Below, piece by piece: positions 1 to 8,030 of a stretch of 52,436 bases of DNA. The DNA lies in assembly GCA_937969495.1 (NCBI GenBank), contig CALBVY010000027.1:1-52436 (forward strand), in the 5' to 3' direction. The translations under genes and the position numbers were made by a program. How positions within the stretch are numbered: position 1 is the first letter of the stretch; every line of letters starts with the position of its first letter. This DNA is from an uncultured Verrucomicrobiales bacterium. GTDB taxonomy: Bacteria > Verrucomicrobiota > Verrucomicrobiia > Verrucomicrobiales > Akkermansiaceae. Under the pieces are notes generated by a model. That model saw only the letters and a list, made by a program, of their open reading frames with translations, searched no databases and was not told where the DNA came from.

Positions 1-39
1 AGCAGGGCTAGTTTGCCTCGCCACGCAATAGGCACTTAA
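1..39 (+). CDS. 3' end of an upstream gene (partial)
   Basis: The first frame is open from base 1 and ends at a TAA at 37-39, giving only twelve codons. The next gene starts four bases later on the same strand, which is typical operon spacing. The fragment is too short to identify. From its neighbours, two SCO-like proteins and a DUF420 protein, it could be the end of another cytochrome-oxidase or assembly gene, but that is inference. It could also be a chance open frame. Confidence 0.25.
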   Translation, partial: SRASLPRHAIGT

Positions 40-43
40 GATT

Positions 44-823
44 GTGAAGCTTGAACCAGCAGAGAGAAACCCGGCCGAACTTCGGCGTACCGCCTTGATA
101 CTTGTAGGTATTATGATTTTTGGTGCCGCATTTGTGCTTTATGCCTATGTGCAATCTAGCAAGGAGAAAATGGATCCTGACAGGCCTCCCATTGTCACGA
201 AAATCAGCAAGAAACTTAAAGCTCAGGATCAATATGGTGAGCTATTTAATATGTTTCATCTTGAAGGGAAGGTCTGGTTTGCGGCTCCAGTGAGTGTGAC
301 TCAGCTTATGGAGAATGAGCATGCACTGAAGATGATGCATGAGCTACAGCAGCATTATGCTGATAATGAAATGGTGCACTTTGTACTGATTTCTGTGGAA
401 GGTGTAGATCAGGGTGTGGGCCCAGAGCAGCTGATTAAAGCGGCGCAAGAGCTTGGCTTGACGGGTGAGAGGACGTCGTGGCTGACGACAGGGGAGACTA
501 AAAAGCAGCGTGGATTCATCAAGGATGTGTTACGGCTAGGTATCGTGATGGAGAGAGATGCTGGGGATCCAGCTGGGAAATGGAAGTTTCCTTCACAGAT
601 TGCCTTGATTGATCGTGATATGCATTTACGGCAGCGATATGATTTTCGAGAGGCTTACGAGGTGCAGAAAAAGACAGAGCTGGAGGTGGAGCAGAACCCT
701 GAGCTTAAAAATGAAGATAACATCGATCTCTACTTGCGCGCCTACCCACTGCTGCAAGAAAAACTTCTCGCGAATACCCAGTATGTCCTTGCAGAAATAA
801 AAACCGGCACCAAAGGGGAGTAA
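44..823 (+). CDS. SCO1-like membrane-anchored thioredoxin-fold protein lacking the cysteine pair
   Basis: A 259-residue protein with one N-terminal membrane segment (about residues 17-36), followed by an extracytoplasmic domain. Its layout matches the next gene, an SCO1/SenC protein: a beta strand with VWFAAP where SCO proteins carry their copper-binding cysteines, and a later 'IALIDRDMHLRQRYDF' strand like the SCO 'ID..G' strand. No cysteine lies in the expected loop, so copper binding or thiol chemistry by the usual residues is not possible. The start is a GTG at 44, because a stop lies just upstream at 29-31 and the next Met (residue 24) falls inside the membrane helix. It is probably co-transcribed with the next two genes (gaps of 33 and 15 bp). 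A structural or chaperone role in oxidase assembly is inferred. Confidence 0.7.
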   Translation: MKLEPAERNPAELRRTALILVGIMIFGAAFVLYAYVQSSKEKMDPDRPPIVTKISKKLKAQDQYGELFNMFHLEGKVWFAAPVSVTQLMENEHALKMMHELQQHYADNEMVHFVLISVEGVDQGVGPEQLIKAAQELGLTGERTSWLTTGETKKQRGFIKDVLRLGIVMERDAGDPAGKWKFPSQIALIDRDMHLRQRYDFREAYEVQKKTELEVEQNPELKNEDNIDLYLRAYPLLQEKLLANTQYVLAEIKTGTKGE

Positions 824-856
824 ATCAATTTTTCAACTCAGAAAATACAAATAGCC

Positions 857-1546
857 ATGACGGATAAAGGTAAAATCATCACCATCTACACAAGTGCGGC
901 GCTCATTTCAGTGCTTATTTTGTGTATCGCATTTTGGATCAGGGGGGGGCAGGTAAAACCTGAGGTTAAGCCTTACTACTCAAGTTCCTCTGAGCTTAAC
1001 CCTCTGCTGACTTTGGAAAGAGATATCACACTCACGAATCAAGATGGTGAGACGGTGAAAATATCTGATCTTAAAGGGAAAGTCTGGGCATTTGCGCAGT
1101 TCTACGCGGCATGTCCGATGTGTGCAAAAAATAATGAGCAGGGTGTTAAATCACTCTACAATAAGTTTAAAAATCAGCCCGATTTCCAGATGGTCTGCAT
1201 CACCGTGGATCCCGAAAAAGACGGTGTGGAGGAACTTAAGGCCTATGCAGAAGCACTGGGCGCGGATACTTCAGATTGGTGGTTTCTCACTGGAGAGCCA
1301 GATGCGCTGAGAGATTACATGGTGAATGAGATGAAATATGACCCTATCCAAGAGCGGAAAGACCCTGCCGAAGCTGCAGAGAAGGGGGCTCTTGCTCATA
1401 ATATGTCGATCGCGGTGTTTGACCGTAATTTGTCACTTATTGGGCGGCGTGATCTTTTCCATGCCAAACTTGATGGTGAGGCAGCGTATGTGGAGACGGA
1501 AAAAGCCCTCCATCAGATGGTAGAGGCAGTGCTTGAAAAAAAATAA
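857..1546 (+). CDS. SCO1/SenC family protein (copper chaperone or thiol oxidoreductase of cytochrome oxidase assembly)
   Basis: A 229-residue protein with an N-terminal membrane anchor (about residues 9-28) and a thioredoxin-fold domain outside the membrane. SCO1 proteins deliver copper to the CuA site of cytochrome c oxidase subunit II, or reduce its cysteines. The metal loop here is ACPMCAKN, a CxxC pair, where classical SCO proteins have CxxxC. The conserved distal histidine is present in LAHNMSIAVFDRN, with the 'FDRNLSLIGRRD' strand after it. It sits between a Cys-less SCO-like gene and a DUF420 gene, a grouping typical of haem-copper oxidase assembly. A run of eight G bases lies at 942-949, just after the membrane segment, and is in frame in this sequence. 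Confidence 0.85.
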   Translation: MTDKGKIITIYTSAALISVLILCIAFWIRGGQVKPEVKPYYSSSSELNPLLTLERDITLTNQDGETVKISDLKGKVWAFAQFYAACPMCAKNNEQGVKSLYNKFKNQPDFQMVCITVDPEKDGVEELKAYAEALGADTSDWWFLTGEPDALRDYMVNEMKYDPIQERKDPAEAAEKGALAHNMSIAVFDRNLSLIGRRDLFHAKLDGEAAYVETEKALHQMVEAVLEKK

Positions 1547-1561
1547 CACACTAGAGAAACC

Positions 1562-2116
1562 ATGTCTGATTACCAAAGTTACCTTCAGCGCAATCCCAAT
1601 TTAGCAAAGCTTAAGCTATTCAAGCGCGTTTCATGGATTGTTAGTATTCTTGTGTTTTCCCTTGTAGTCCTCATGGGGCGTTACAAGTTAGACATCGGAG
1701 TAGATCTCTCATTTCTGCCACCCGTGCATGCTGTGTTAAACTCGCTGGTTACGATCTTTTTGATCATAGCGGTGCTGGCGGTTAAAAATAAAAACATCAC
1801 TCTACATAAACAGATGATCGGTGGGGCAGTAGTGTGCTCTGTGCTATTTTTACTTTGTTATGTGGCTTACCACGGTACGCAGGAAGAGGTAAGACATGGT
1901 GGTGAGGGGCTTGAGCGGACGCTGTATCTCATTATTTTATTTAGCCACATCATCTGTGCGGCTGTCAGTCTTCCGTTTATCCTGATTACTCTTTCACTAG
2001 GATATACTAATCACTTTGTAGAACATCGGAAGATGGCACGCTGGGTATTTCCTCTCTGGCTCTACGTGGCTGCTACTGGTCCTGTTTGTTATTTGATGCT
2101 TAAGCCCTACTACTAA
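1562..2116 (+). CDS. DUF420 family membrane protein (CtaM-like cytochrome oxidase assembly)
   Basis: A 184-residue integral membrane protein with about five hydrophobic segments. Histidines sit near the membrane faces in positions typical of DUF420: PPVHAVLN, LHKQMI, AYHGT, FSHIICA and EHRKMARW. The Firmicutes member CtaM is needed for activity of a haem A-containing cytochrome oxidase, and DUF420 genes often sit beside SCO1 and oxidase genes, as here. It is the last gene of the left-hand plus-strand operon, 15 bp after the SCO1 gene, and is followed by a hairpin terminator at 2122. Family assignment is firm. The exact role in this organism is inferred. Confidence 0.85.
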   Translation: MSDYQSYLQRNPNLAKLKLFKRVSWIVSILVFSLVVLMGRYKLDIGVDLSFLPPVHAVLNSLVTIFLIIAVLAVKNKNITLHKQMIGGAVVCSVLFLLCYVAYHGTQEEVRHGGEGLERTLYLIILFSHIICAAVSLPFILITLSLGYTNHFVEHRKMARWVFPLWLYVAATGPVCYLMLKPYY

Positions 2117-2121
2117 AAAAA

Positions 2122-2147
2122 TACCCCATCCGCGCACGGATAGGGTA
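2122..2147. terminator. hairpin terminator between convergent genes
   Basis: TACCC-C-ATCCG pairs with CGGAT-A-GGGTA around a CGCA loop: ten pairs with one C/A mismatch. A run of seven A at 2114-2120 precedes it on the plus strand, so on the minus strand the stem is followed by a T-tract. It is therefore a proper intrinsic terminator for the Bax inhibitor-like gene and may also stop transcription arriving from the oxidase-assembly genes. Confidence 0.75.
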
Positions 2148-2180
2148 GGTGGTGAAGGTTCTTTAAAGTGTTCCAATTTT

Positions 2181-2906
2181 TTAGTCGCGAGACATAAAGA
2201 TTCTTAGGACATACCAGAAAAGCATGGCCACACTCGCAAAGAGACCAAGTGCTGCAGCTACGTGCTGGCTGGTCTGATAGTGGTGAATAATGTTACTAGT
2301 GCTGTAGAGAATAGAGCCAGCGGCAAAGATCACCATCGCTACGGAGAACCATAGTCCTAAGGTAAAAGCTCCAGGCCAGATGACAGCTACGACGATGAGG
2401 CCTAGTGCAATCATGCCTACGATTTTGAGCATGCCTCCGAGAAAGGAGAAGTCCTTCTTAGTTGTGAAAGCAACCACCGTAAGACCTAAGAAAAGTAAGA
2501 GTGTCACGCCTCCTGCTTTCATGATGAGAGAGGTGTCTCCTACTTGCCATTTAGCCATAAGGAGTAAGGGTAGCATGATGATGGCTTGTGCGATTACGTA
2601 GACACTGAGGCCTAAATATTGCATTCCCGCAGAGGTGTCACTCATTGCCCATTTATCCGCAATCCATGATACGGCCATAAAGCCACCAAGAACCATTAGC
2701 CAGCTGTATGGACTGGCTGAGAGGATTCCAAATACCGTGTTCTCAATATCGGGAATAGACATCAAAGCCGCTTCAATGAGGGCGAATACTAAAATAGCGC
2801 CACCAAGGTGGGCGTAGGTCTTACGAATAAAGGCAGCGCGCACATCCACTGGCTGAGCAGCTACGGTATAAGGATTTGCGTATGAGCTTGAATAAGGATT
2901 GTCCAT
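2181..2906 (-). CDS. Bax inhibitor-1/YccA family membrane protein
   Basis: A 241-residue protein with a polar N-terminus rich in Ser, Tyr and Asn and seven hydrophobic segments, the usual TMBIM/BI-1 layout. Bacterial members such as Bacillus YetJ act as pH-sensitive calcium leaks, while YccA of E. coli modulates FtsH. The family's two aspartates in the last two helices (usually 'LYDT' and 'YLD..NLF') appear here as ILYSTSNII and LFASVAMLF, so both seem replaced by serine. That would remove the YetJ-type pH sensor, if the alignment holds. It ends at a terminator shared with the DUF420 gene, and transcription of the minus-strand genes behind it is probably separate. Confidence 0.88.
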   Translation of the reverse strand: MDNPYSSSYANPYTVAAQPVDVRAAFIRKTYAHLGGAILVFALIEAALMSIPDIENTVFGILSASPYSWLMVLGGFMAVSWIADKWAMSDTSAGMQYLGLSVYVIAQAIIMLPLLLMAKWQVGDTSLIMKAGGVTLLLFLGLTVVAFTTKKDFSFLGGMLKIVGMIALGLIVVAVIWPGAFTLGLWFSVAMVIFAAGSILYSTSNIIHHYQTSQHVAAALGLFASVAMLFWYVLRIFMSRD

Positions 2907-2949
2907 GCCCTCATTCTAATAGGGAAAAGTCACTGCGCCAGTGAAAATT

Positions 2950-3222
2950 TTACCCCATGCCCATATCGTGTTTATGCGTGATGGATTCTAGCATGGCGAC
3001 GTTGGTTTTGTGGTGGCGTAGATTTTCTTCCAGCCTCAGCGCATCATTGCGCGATAGTGGCTCACTGAACCACTCCAGCTGCCATGGTTTAAAGGCCTTG
3101 GTGCCTCTGAATTTTCCCTGATTATGAGCTTTGAGCTCGTTTTCAGCATTTTCCGCCATGCCGACAAAGCGTCGGTTCATACGGTTTTTGAGAAGGTAGA
3201 CTTGGTAGGTTTTAGTGGACAT
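2950..3222 (-). CDS. GIY-YIG domain protein (small putative nuclease)
   Basis: A 90-residue protein matching the small stand-alone GIY-YIG family (YhbQ/UPF0213-like). It has an N-terminal YQVYLLKN strand, the second strand RFVGMAEN, then a helix with HNQGKFRGTKAFKPWQLEWF and the SRNDALRLEENLRHHK helix. The signature is degenerate: the usual GIY...YIG tyrosines appear as VYL...FVG, so the second Tyr is Phe. The family cuts or repairs DNA, but the biological role of the small members is poorly known. It starts 12 bp after the stop of the YdeP-like gene and is probably translated from the same transcript. No functional link between the two is obvious. Confidence 0.8.
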   Translation of the reverse strand: MSTKTYQVYLLKNRMNRRFVGMAENAENELKAHNQGKFRGTKAFKPWQLEWFSEPLSRNDALRLEENLRHHKTNVAMLESITHKHDMGMG

Positions 3223-3234
3223 GGCGTTAGAGTA

Positions 3235-5529
3235 TTAAGCGGAAGGTGCCACGCTGATCTCGATGGATTTGCTAGTAGGCGTATTACTTTGGAGTGCCGT
3301 TGAGTGCACAGGGATAAGGACATTGGCCTCAGGGAAATAGGCAGCCGCGGTGCCGGCTGGAATATCGTAGGGGATGGCGTAGAACTGCTGTGCTTTTCTC
3401 TCTCCATCCTCCCAGTGACTGGTGATATCAACCAAGGAAACAGGGGAGATGCTCCGTGACTTCATATCGTCAGGGTGCAGGAAGATGATTCTGCGTCCCA
3501 TGCCAATACCACGGTAGCGATCATTGAGACCGTAGATGGTGGTATTATACTGATCATGGCTGCGTAGTGTCTGTAAGATAAGCCTGCCTTCGGGTACTTC
3601 GATCTGCTCCAGCGCTTCATCGCTGAACTCAGCCTTGCCACTGGTGGTCTTCCAGATGCGTTTCTTCACGCCATTAGGCAGATAGAATCCACCAGGGTTT
3701 CTTACCTGCTTGTTGTAAGGTTTAAAACCAGGGATTACATTTTCAATCAGATTGCGGATGCGGTCATAGTCACCTACCAGCCAGCGCCAGCGAACTTTGG
3801 GGGTATTTCCCACTGTCGCCTCAGCCATCCTTGCGACGATGTCTGGCTCGCTCAGTAACTCGGGTGATGATGGAGTGAGCTTACCCTTAGACATATGCAC
3901 AATGCCCATGGAGTTCTCACAGGTGACAAACTGCTCGCCGCTATCCTGCTCATCGCGTTCACTACGACCTAAGCAGGGGAGGATAAGTGCGGTTTTACCA
4001 TGCACCAGGTGGCTGCGGTTCAGTTTGGTAGAAATGTGGGCTGTTAGTTTGCAGTTTTGAAGTGCTTTGGCAGTGAACTCTGTGTCTGGTGTGGCCTGAA
4101 GGAAGTTTCCGCCGAGAGCGATAAAGACTTTCCCCTCAGCGCGATGCATTGCGAGGATAGACTCCACCACATCATAGCCATGCTTGCGTGGGGATTTAAA
4201 TTCAAACTCCTGATCAAGTGCATCATGGAACCACTCAGGCATTTTTTCGAAAATCCCCACGGTGCGGTCCCCCTGCACATTGCTATGGCCACGCACCGGG
4301 CAGAGTCCTGCTCCAGGTCTGCCTAGAGCACCGAGGATCATGTGGATATTACAAACCTCGCGGATGGTTGCCACCGCATTACGGTGCTGGGTAAGTCCCA
4401 TCGCCCAGCAGGTGACGAGCTTTTGCTCACCGCGCAGAATGGTGTCTACTAGCTGCAGGATTGCTTCTTTGGTAATGCCAGAGCGTGTAGTGATGTCCTC
4501 CCAGTCCGCAGCCTCACAGCGTGCACGGTAGGCGTCTATTCCCACGGTGTGCTCGGAGATGAAGGTTTCATCCAGTGCGCCGCGCTCGAAGATTTCTTTG
4601 CCGATGCCGCGTAGGAGTGCGAGGTCACCGTTGAGTTTCACCTGTAAATATTGTGATGCTAGTGGAGTGGATTTCCCTAACATGCCAGAGATTTTCTGCG
4701 GATGCGCAAAGCCCATCAGGCCGGCTTCCTTCATGGGGTTCACCGCGATGATTTTGCCGCCGTTCTCGACGCAGGTTTCCAGTGATGCCAGCATGCGTGG
4801 GTGGTTTGTGCCGGGGTTCTGGCCGATGCAGATAATGGTTTCTGCCTCGTGCAGATCATCCAGGGATACCGTGCCTTTTCCTATGCCTACGGCTTGAGAC
4901 ATTGCCGCGCCACTGGACTCGTGGCACATGTTCGAGCAGTCTGGGAGATTGTTGGTGCCGTAGTGGCGGGAGAAGAGTTGGTAGAGAAATGCCGCCTCGT
5001 TACTGGCGCGTCCAGAGGTGTAGAACATCGCCTCATCGGGGTGATCCAGAGTATTCAGTTCCTTGCCAATGATGGCAAAGGCATCATTCCAAGAAATGGG
5101 CTCGTAGTGCGTGCCTCCCTCGCGGAGCACAAGGGGCTCCACTAATCGGCCTTGCTGATCATGCCAGTAGTCTGTTTGCTCCAATAGATCTGCGATGCTG
5201 TGTTTGCGGAAAAAGTCTCTGTCGATCTGCCGCGTAGTCGCCTCTGAGGCTACGGCCTTAGCTCCGTTCTCACAGAATTCCGTCTGCGCACGGTGATCAT
5301 CCGGATCAGGCCAGGCGCAGCTAGGGCAGTCAAAGCCATCTTGTTGATTGAGTTCTAGCAGTGCCTTTGTGCCACGTACTGGGCCAGCTGTGCGCATGAC
5401 GTGGTTCATCGAGGAGGCCACAGCTGCTGCGCCTGCGGCAGAGGTCTTGGGCTTTCCCAATTTAGGAGCGGTATCTTCTAGTGGGGGCGTGCCATTTACT
5501 GTGTCTGCTACATGATCATTAGATGCCAT
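3235..5529 (-). CDS. ydeP: YdeP/FdhF2-type molybdopterin-dependent oxidoreductase, alpha subunit
   Basis: A 764-residue protein of the formate-dehydrogenase-like YdeP family (FdhF/YdeP, TIGR01701 type). The N-terminal cofactor region has the typical CPSCAWPDP and FCENGAKAVASEATTR motifs. It is followed by RASNEAAFLYQLF, DCSNMCHESSG, GTNHPRM, the GRPGAGLCPVRGHSNVQGDRT loop region and a C-terminal molybdopterin dinucleotide-binding domain (LQTLRSHDQYNTTIYG). Substrate is unknown for most members. E. coli ydeP contributes to acid resistance. These enzymes usually rely on a FdhD-like sulfurtransferase, and none is encoded in this window. No signal peptide is present, so it is cytoplasmic. The GIY-YIG gene follows 12 bp downstream. 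Confidence 0.93.
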   Translation of the reverse strand: MASNDHVADTVNGTPPLEDTAPKLGKPKTSAAGAAAVASSMNHVMRTAGPVRGTKALLELNQQDGFDCPSCAWPDPDDHRAQTEFCENGAKAVASEATTRQIDRDFFRKHSIADLLEQTDYWHDQQGRLVEPLVLREGGTHYEPISWNDAFAIIGKELNTLDHPDEAMFYTSGRASNEAAFLYQLFSRHYGTNNLPDCSNMCHESSGAAMSQAVGIGKGTVSLDDLHEAETIICIGQNPGTNHPRMLASLETCVENGGKIIAVNPMKEAGLMGFAHPQKISGMLGKSTPLASQYLQVKLNGDLALLRGIGKEIFERGALDETFISEHTVGIDAYRARCEAADWEDITTRSGITKEAILQLVDTILRGEQKLVTCWAMGLTQHRNAVATIREVCNIHMILGALGRPGAGLCPVRGHSNVQGDRTVGIFEKMPEWFHDALDQEFEFKSPRKHGYDVVESILAMHRAEGKVFIALGGNFLQATPDTEFTAKALQNCKLTAHISTKLNRSHLVHGKTALILPCLGRSERDEQDSGEQFVTCENSMGIVHMSKGKLTPSSPELLSEPDIVARMAEATVGNTPKVRWRWLVGDYDRIRNLIENVIPGFKPYNKQVRNPGGFYLPNGVKKRIWKTTSGKAEFSDEALEQIEVPEGRLILQTLRSHDQYNTTIYGLNDRYRGIGMGRRIIFLHPDDMKSRSISPVSLVDITSHWEDGERKAQQFYAIPYDIPAGTAAAYFPEANVLIPVHSTALQSNTPTSKSIEISVAPSA

Positions 5530-5659
5530 GCCAAGAGCATAAGCGGATTTTAACAGTCAGGAAAGCCGTGAGATGGAGAATTTTTTGTCAGCATATTGAT
5601 GAATACCCTGCCTCTTTTTTGTTAGTTTGGCTTTGTTTGAGGATCGAATAAACGGCATT

Positions 5660-7018
5660 TTATTTAGCGTCGCCATTCCACCAAGCGTCCAGAGCTTTGT
5701 TGAGCTCTTTTACTTTGTCAGCATGTTTCTCGGCAAGATTCACTTTTTCGTGAGGATCTTTGGTGAGATTGTAGAGCTCTGGTTTGCCCTCAGGGTTATC
5801 TATTTTGCCGTATTTGCGTGGTGGTGGGAAGTTGGCTTGGTTGTGGATGATGAGCTTGTAGTCGCCGCGGATAATGTAGCGTGACTCCAAGTTCTTGGTG
5901 CGTGTATCAACACCTGCGATATCGTGGGAGTGGTCCGCTCCGTAAACGGTGTTGCGCTCTTTGAGGGCAGCGAGATCACGGAGATCAGTGCCGGTCATAC
6001 TCTCTGGAACTTTTACTCCAGCGACCTTTAAGATCGTAGGTGCAATATCAATGCTGGAGACGGGGGTGGACTTGTCCATGAGAGGGGTGATCTTTCCTGG
6101 CCACTTGATGGTGATGGGTGTGCGGATGCCGCCCTCGTGCACGTCTTGTTTGGAGAGTGGCTCAAAACGCGAATGCTTGGAGGACTGAATCCAGCCGTTA
6201 TCGGTGACGTAGATAACCACGGTATTGTCACTGAGTCCGCGTTTTTCCAACTCGCCTAACAGTTCTCCGCAAGTTTGGTCAAACCATTCTACCATGGCGT
6301 AGTAACGTGCTACATGGGGGGATTCTACTAGGGCGTTGTATTTTTCAAAAAGCTCTTTGGGCGGATTATGTGGGAAGTGGGGGAGGTAGGGTGCATGCCA
6401 GATGAAGAAGGGCTTCTTGGTATCCTTTGCCTTATCGAGGAAGGTGTGGATAGCTGAAATGCCTTCACGAGAGATCTTGAGGCCCTCATCACCATGTCTG
6501 GCGCGTCGTGAGGGATCTCCGTGGGTCATGGTGTAATCGAAGCCAGCTAGCTTCGGGTCAGACTCCCACCATTTTCCCGTTTGGCAGGAGATGTAGCCAG
6601 CTTTCGCAAGCTCGCTGGTGATGCCTTTTTGCTGATAGAATTGATCATAAAGTTTCTGATGCAGTGCAGCACCTGCTGGTGTTTGCCGAGATACTTTACC
6701 TCCTTTGTCATTATTTAGGTCATTACCAGTGATGCCGTGTTGGTGGGTGTAGAGTCCAGTGTAAATAGAAGCCAGCGATGGGCGACAGAGTGGTGCGGTG
6801 ACATAGCCTCTTGTGAAGGTGAGTGACTCAGCGGCGAGTTTATCTAAACTGGGAGTTTGAATTTGTGGGTGTCCCATGTAGCTGTAATCTGTCCAAGATT
6901 GATCATCGGATAGGATGAGTAGAATGTTTGGCTTTTCAGCATGTAGGGCTGTTGATGACAAGAGGGCTAGGAGAAATGTTTTTTTCAGCGTAGTGATAAA
7001 CGGTAATAGATTTTTCAT
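5660..7018 (-). CDS. exported sulfatase (S1 / arylsulfatase A family)
   Basis: A 452-residue protein with a signal peptide (about residues 1-27, ending STALHA) and a complete sulfatase fold. The metal-binding NILLILSDDQSW (residues 31-42) is followed by the catalytic loop LCRPSLASIYTG, with Cys78 the residue converted to formylglycine. GKWW, HAPYLPHFP, VIYVTDNGW and EGGIRTP follow in order. Most sulfatases read C-x-P-S-R at the catalytic loop; here the Arg is Leu (C-R-P-S-L), a variant I recognise from other marine PVC sulfatases. The likely substrate is a sulfated polysaccharide, and the exact sugar cannot be told. The SGNH hydrolase gene lies upstream on the same strand (180 bp gap). No formylglycine-generating enzyme is encoded here. 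Confidence 0.92.
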   Translation of the reverse strand: MKNLLPFITTLKKTFLLALLSSTALHAEKPNILLILSDDQSWTDYSYMGHPQIQTPSLDKLAAESLTFTRGYVTAPLCRPSLASIYTGLYTHQHGITGNDLNNDKGGKVSRQTPAGAALHQKLYDQFYQQKGITSELAKAGYISCQTGKWWESDPKLAGFDYTMTHGDPSRRARHGDEGLKISREGISAIHTFLDKAKDTKKPFFIWHAPYLPHFPHNPPKELFEKYNALVESPHVARYYAMVEWFDQTCGELLGELEKRGLSDNTVVIYVTDNGWIQSSKHSRFEPLSKQDVHEGGIRTPITIKWPGKITPLMDKSTPVSSIDIAPTILKVAGVKVPESMTGTDLRDLAALKERNTVYGADHSHDIAGVDTRTKNLESRYIIRGDYKLIIHNQANFPPPRKYGKIDNPEGKPELYNLTKDPHEKVNLAEKHADKVKELNKALDAWWNGDAK

Positions 7019-7198
7019 GATGAGATGGTGATATATACGAGCAAAAGAGATGTGCTTATTACAGAATAGCGCATATTTTAGAAACTATCTAATGTGTGGC
7101 TTTTCTTTAGCGGTAGTAGTGTAGATGATTGTTAGGTGAAGGGGTTTGGTAGGGATTTTTTGATAGTGGTTGTGTACATGGTTTTTTAGACAAACGTA

Positions 7199-7939
7199 TC
7201 ATCTAGAAAGGGCTACGGTTATTTCTTGGGCTACCTTTTTAGCAAGATAGGTGGAGCCTTTTTTGTTGTAGTGAACATCGCCTTTTTTAAGTTGAATATC
7301 GGCGTATTTGAGGAGGGCGTGAAGGTGGAGATCATTGATTAAAACGCCGTTTTTTCTCATGATTTCCTTGGCGATTTTATTATACTTAATGTCATCTCCT
7401 AGCTTTCGTCCTGCTTCATACTCTGGAACAGGTGTTGTGGTGCACCAGATTAATGTGGCGCCTGTTTTTTTAAGACGTGCGACGATTTTTTTTATGTTCT
7501 CACGGTATTGTTCAGGAGTTGCAGTGATTGTGCCATTGATCTTGTCGCGGTGCCCTTGGTTTTTTGATTTTGGGTTACGGTAACAGAGGTCCCATAAACC
7601 CCAGTTGAAATGAATCACATCCCATTTGATTGATTTGCTCGATAGCCATTGATCCAGTTTTTTTAAACCATAGGCTGAGTTTCTACCATTATCTGGAATT
7701 CTAAAAACATCAGCTTTGCCTCGAAGTTGTTTCCTAACATCTACAGTGTAGGCAGTTGATATCGAATCACCAATGAGTAGTACATTGGGTCGCGATGGGT
7801 GGTCATGAGGGTTCTGGAATGCTGACGTGTATTCTTTTCCTGTGTAGAGTTCTTCGCTGCTTGCTAAGTCATCTTCAGCAAATGCAGGAATAGGCAGATA
7901 GACGGATAAAAGAGTGAAGATGAGTAGGTAGATATTCAT
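7199..7939 (-). CDS. exported SGNH/GDSL hydrolase (likely carbohydrate esterase)
   Basis: I place the start at the ATG at 7939, because it opens a clean signal peptide (about residues 1-21, ending IPAFA). The frame runs further upstream but that part overlaps the terminator and end of the next gene. The protein has 246 residues with block I NVLLIGDSIS (nucleophile Ser59), a HFNWGLWDL block, and the C-terminal catalytic GDVHYNKKG (Asp221, His223). SGNH enzymes of this kind remove acetyl or other acyl groups from glycans. With the downstream sulfatase it suggests processing of a substituted, sulfated polysaccharide, though co-transcription is not certain across 180 bp. Confidence 0.85.
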   Translation of the reverse strand: MNIYLLIFTLLSVYLPIPAFAEDDLASSEELYTGKEYTSAFQNPHDHPSRPNVLLIGDSISTAYTVDVRKQLRGKADVFRIPDNGRNSAYGLKKLDQWLSSKSIKWDVIHFNWGLWDLCYRNPKSKNQGHRDKINGTITATPEQYRENIKKIVARLKKTGATLIWCTTTPVPEYEAGRKLGDDIKYNKIAKEIMRKNGVLINDLHLHALLKYADIQLKKGDVHYNKKGSTYLAKKVAQEITVALSR

Positions 7940-7976
7940 GATTTCATAGCCTTTTATCAAACGGCGGTAATATAAA

Positions 7977-8009
7977 AAAGCCAACAAGGAGCATGTCCTT
8001 ATTGGCTTT
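7977..8009 (-). terminator. intrinsic terminator of the L,D-transpeptidase gene
   Basis: AAAGCCAA-C-AAGGA pairs with TCCTT-A-TTGGCTTT around a GCATG loop: thirteen pairs with one mismatch. On the minus strand the stem is followed by a T-rich run (TTTTTTATA, from 7971-7979). It lies 22 bp past the stop codon of the L,D-transpeptidase gene and separates it from the SGNH hydrolase gene. Confidence 0.85.
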
Positions 8010-8030
8010 ATAAATAGCGCAAGTAGTGTG

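Noticed and set aside
942-949. Run of eight G bases in the SCO1-like gene, and a run of seven G near 46598 in the AsmA-like gene, as possible phase-variation tracts
   Set aside because: Both tracts are in frame in this sequence and neither gene is a typical surface-variation target. A tract alone, without length variants, does not support phase variation.
4547-4897. 116-codon open frame antisense to the YdeP-like gene
   Set aside because: It lies wholly inside a confidently recognised gene, lacks any recognisable domain, and has the skewed Ser/Pro/Arg composition of an antisense reading of coding DNA.
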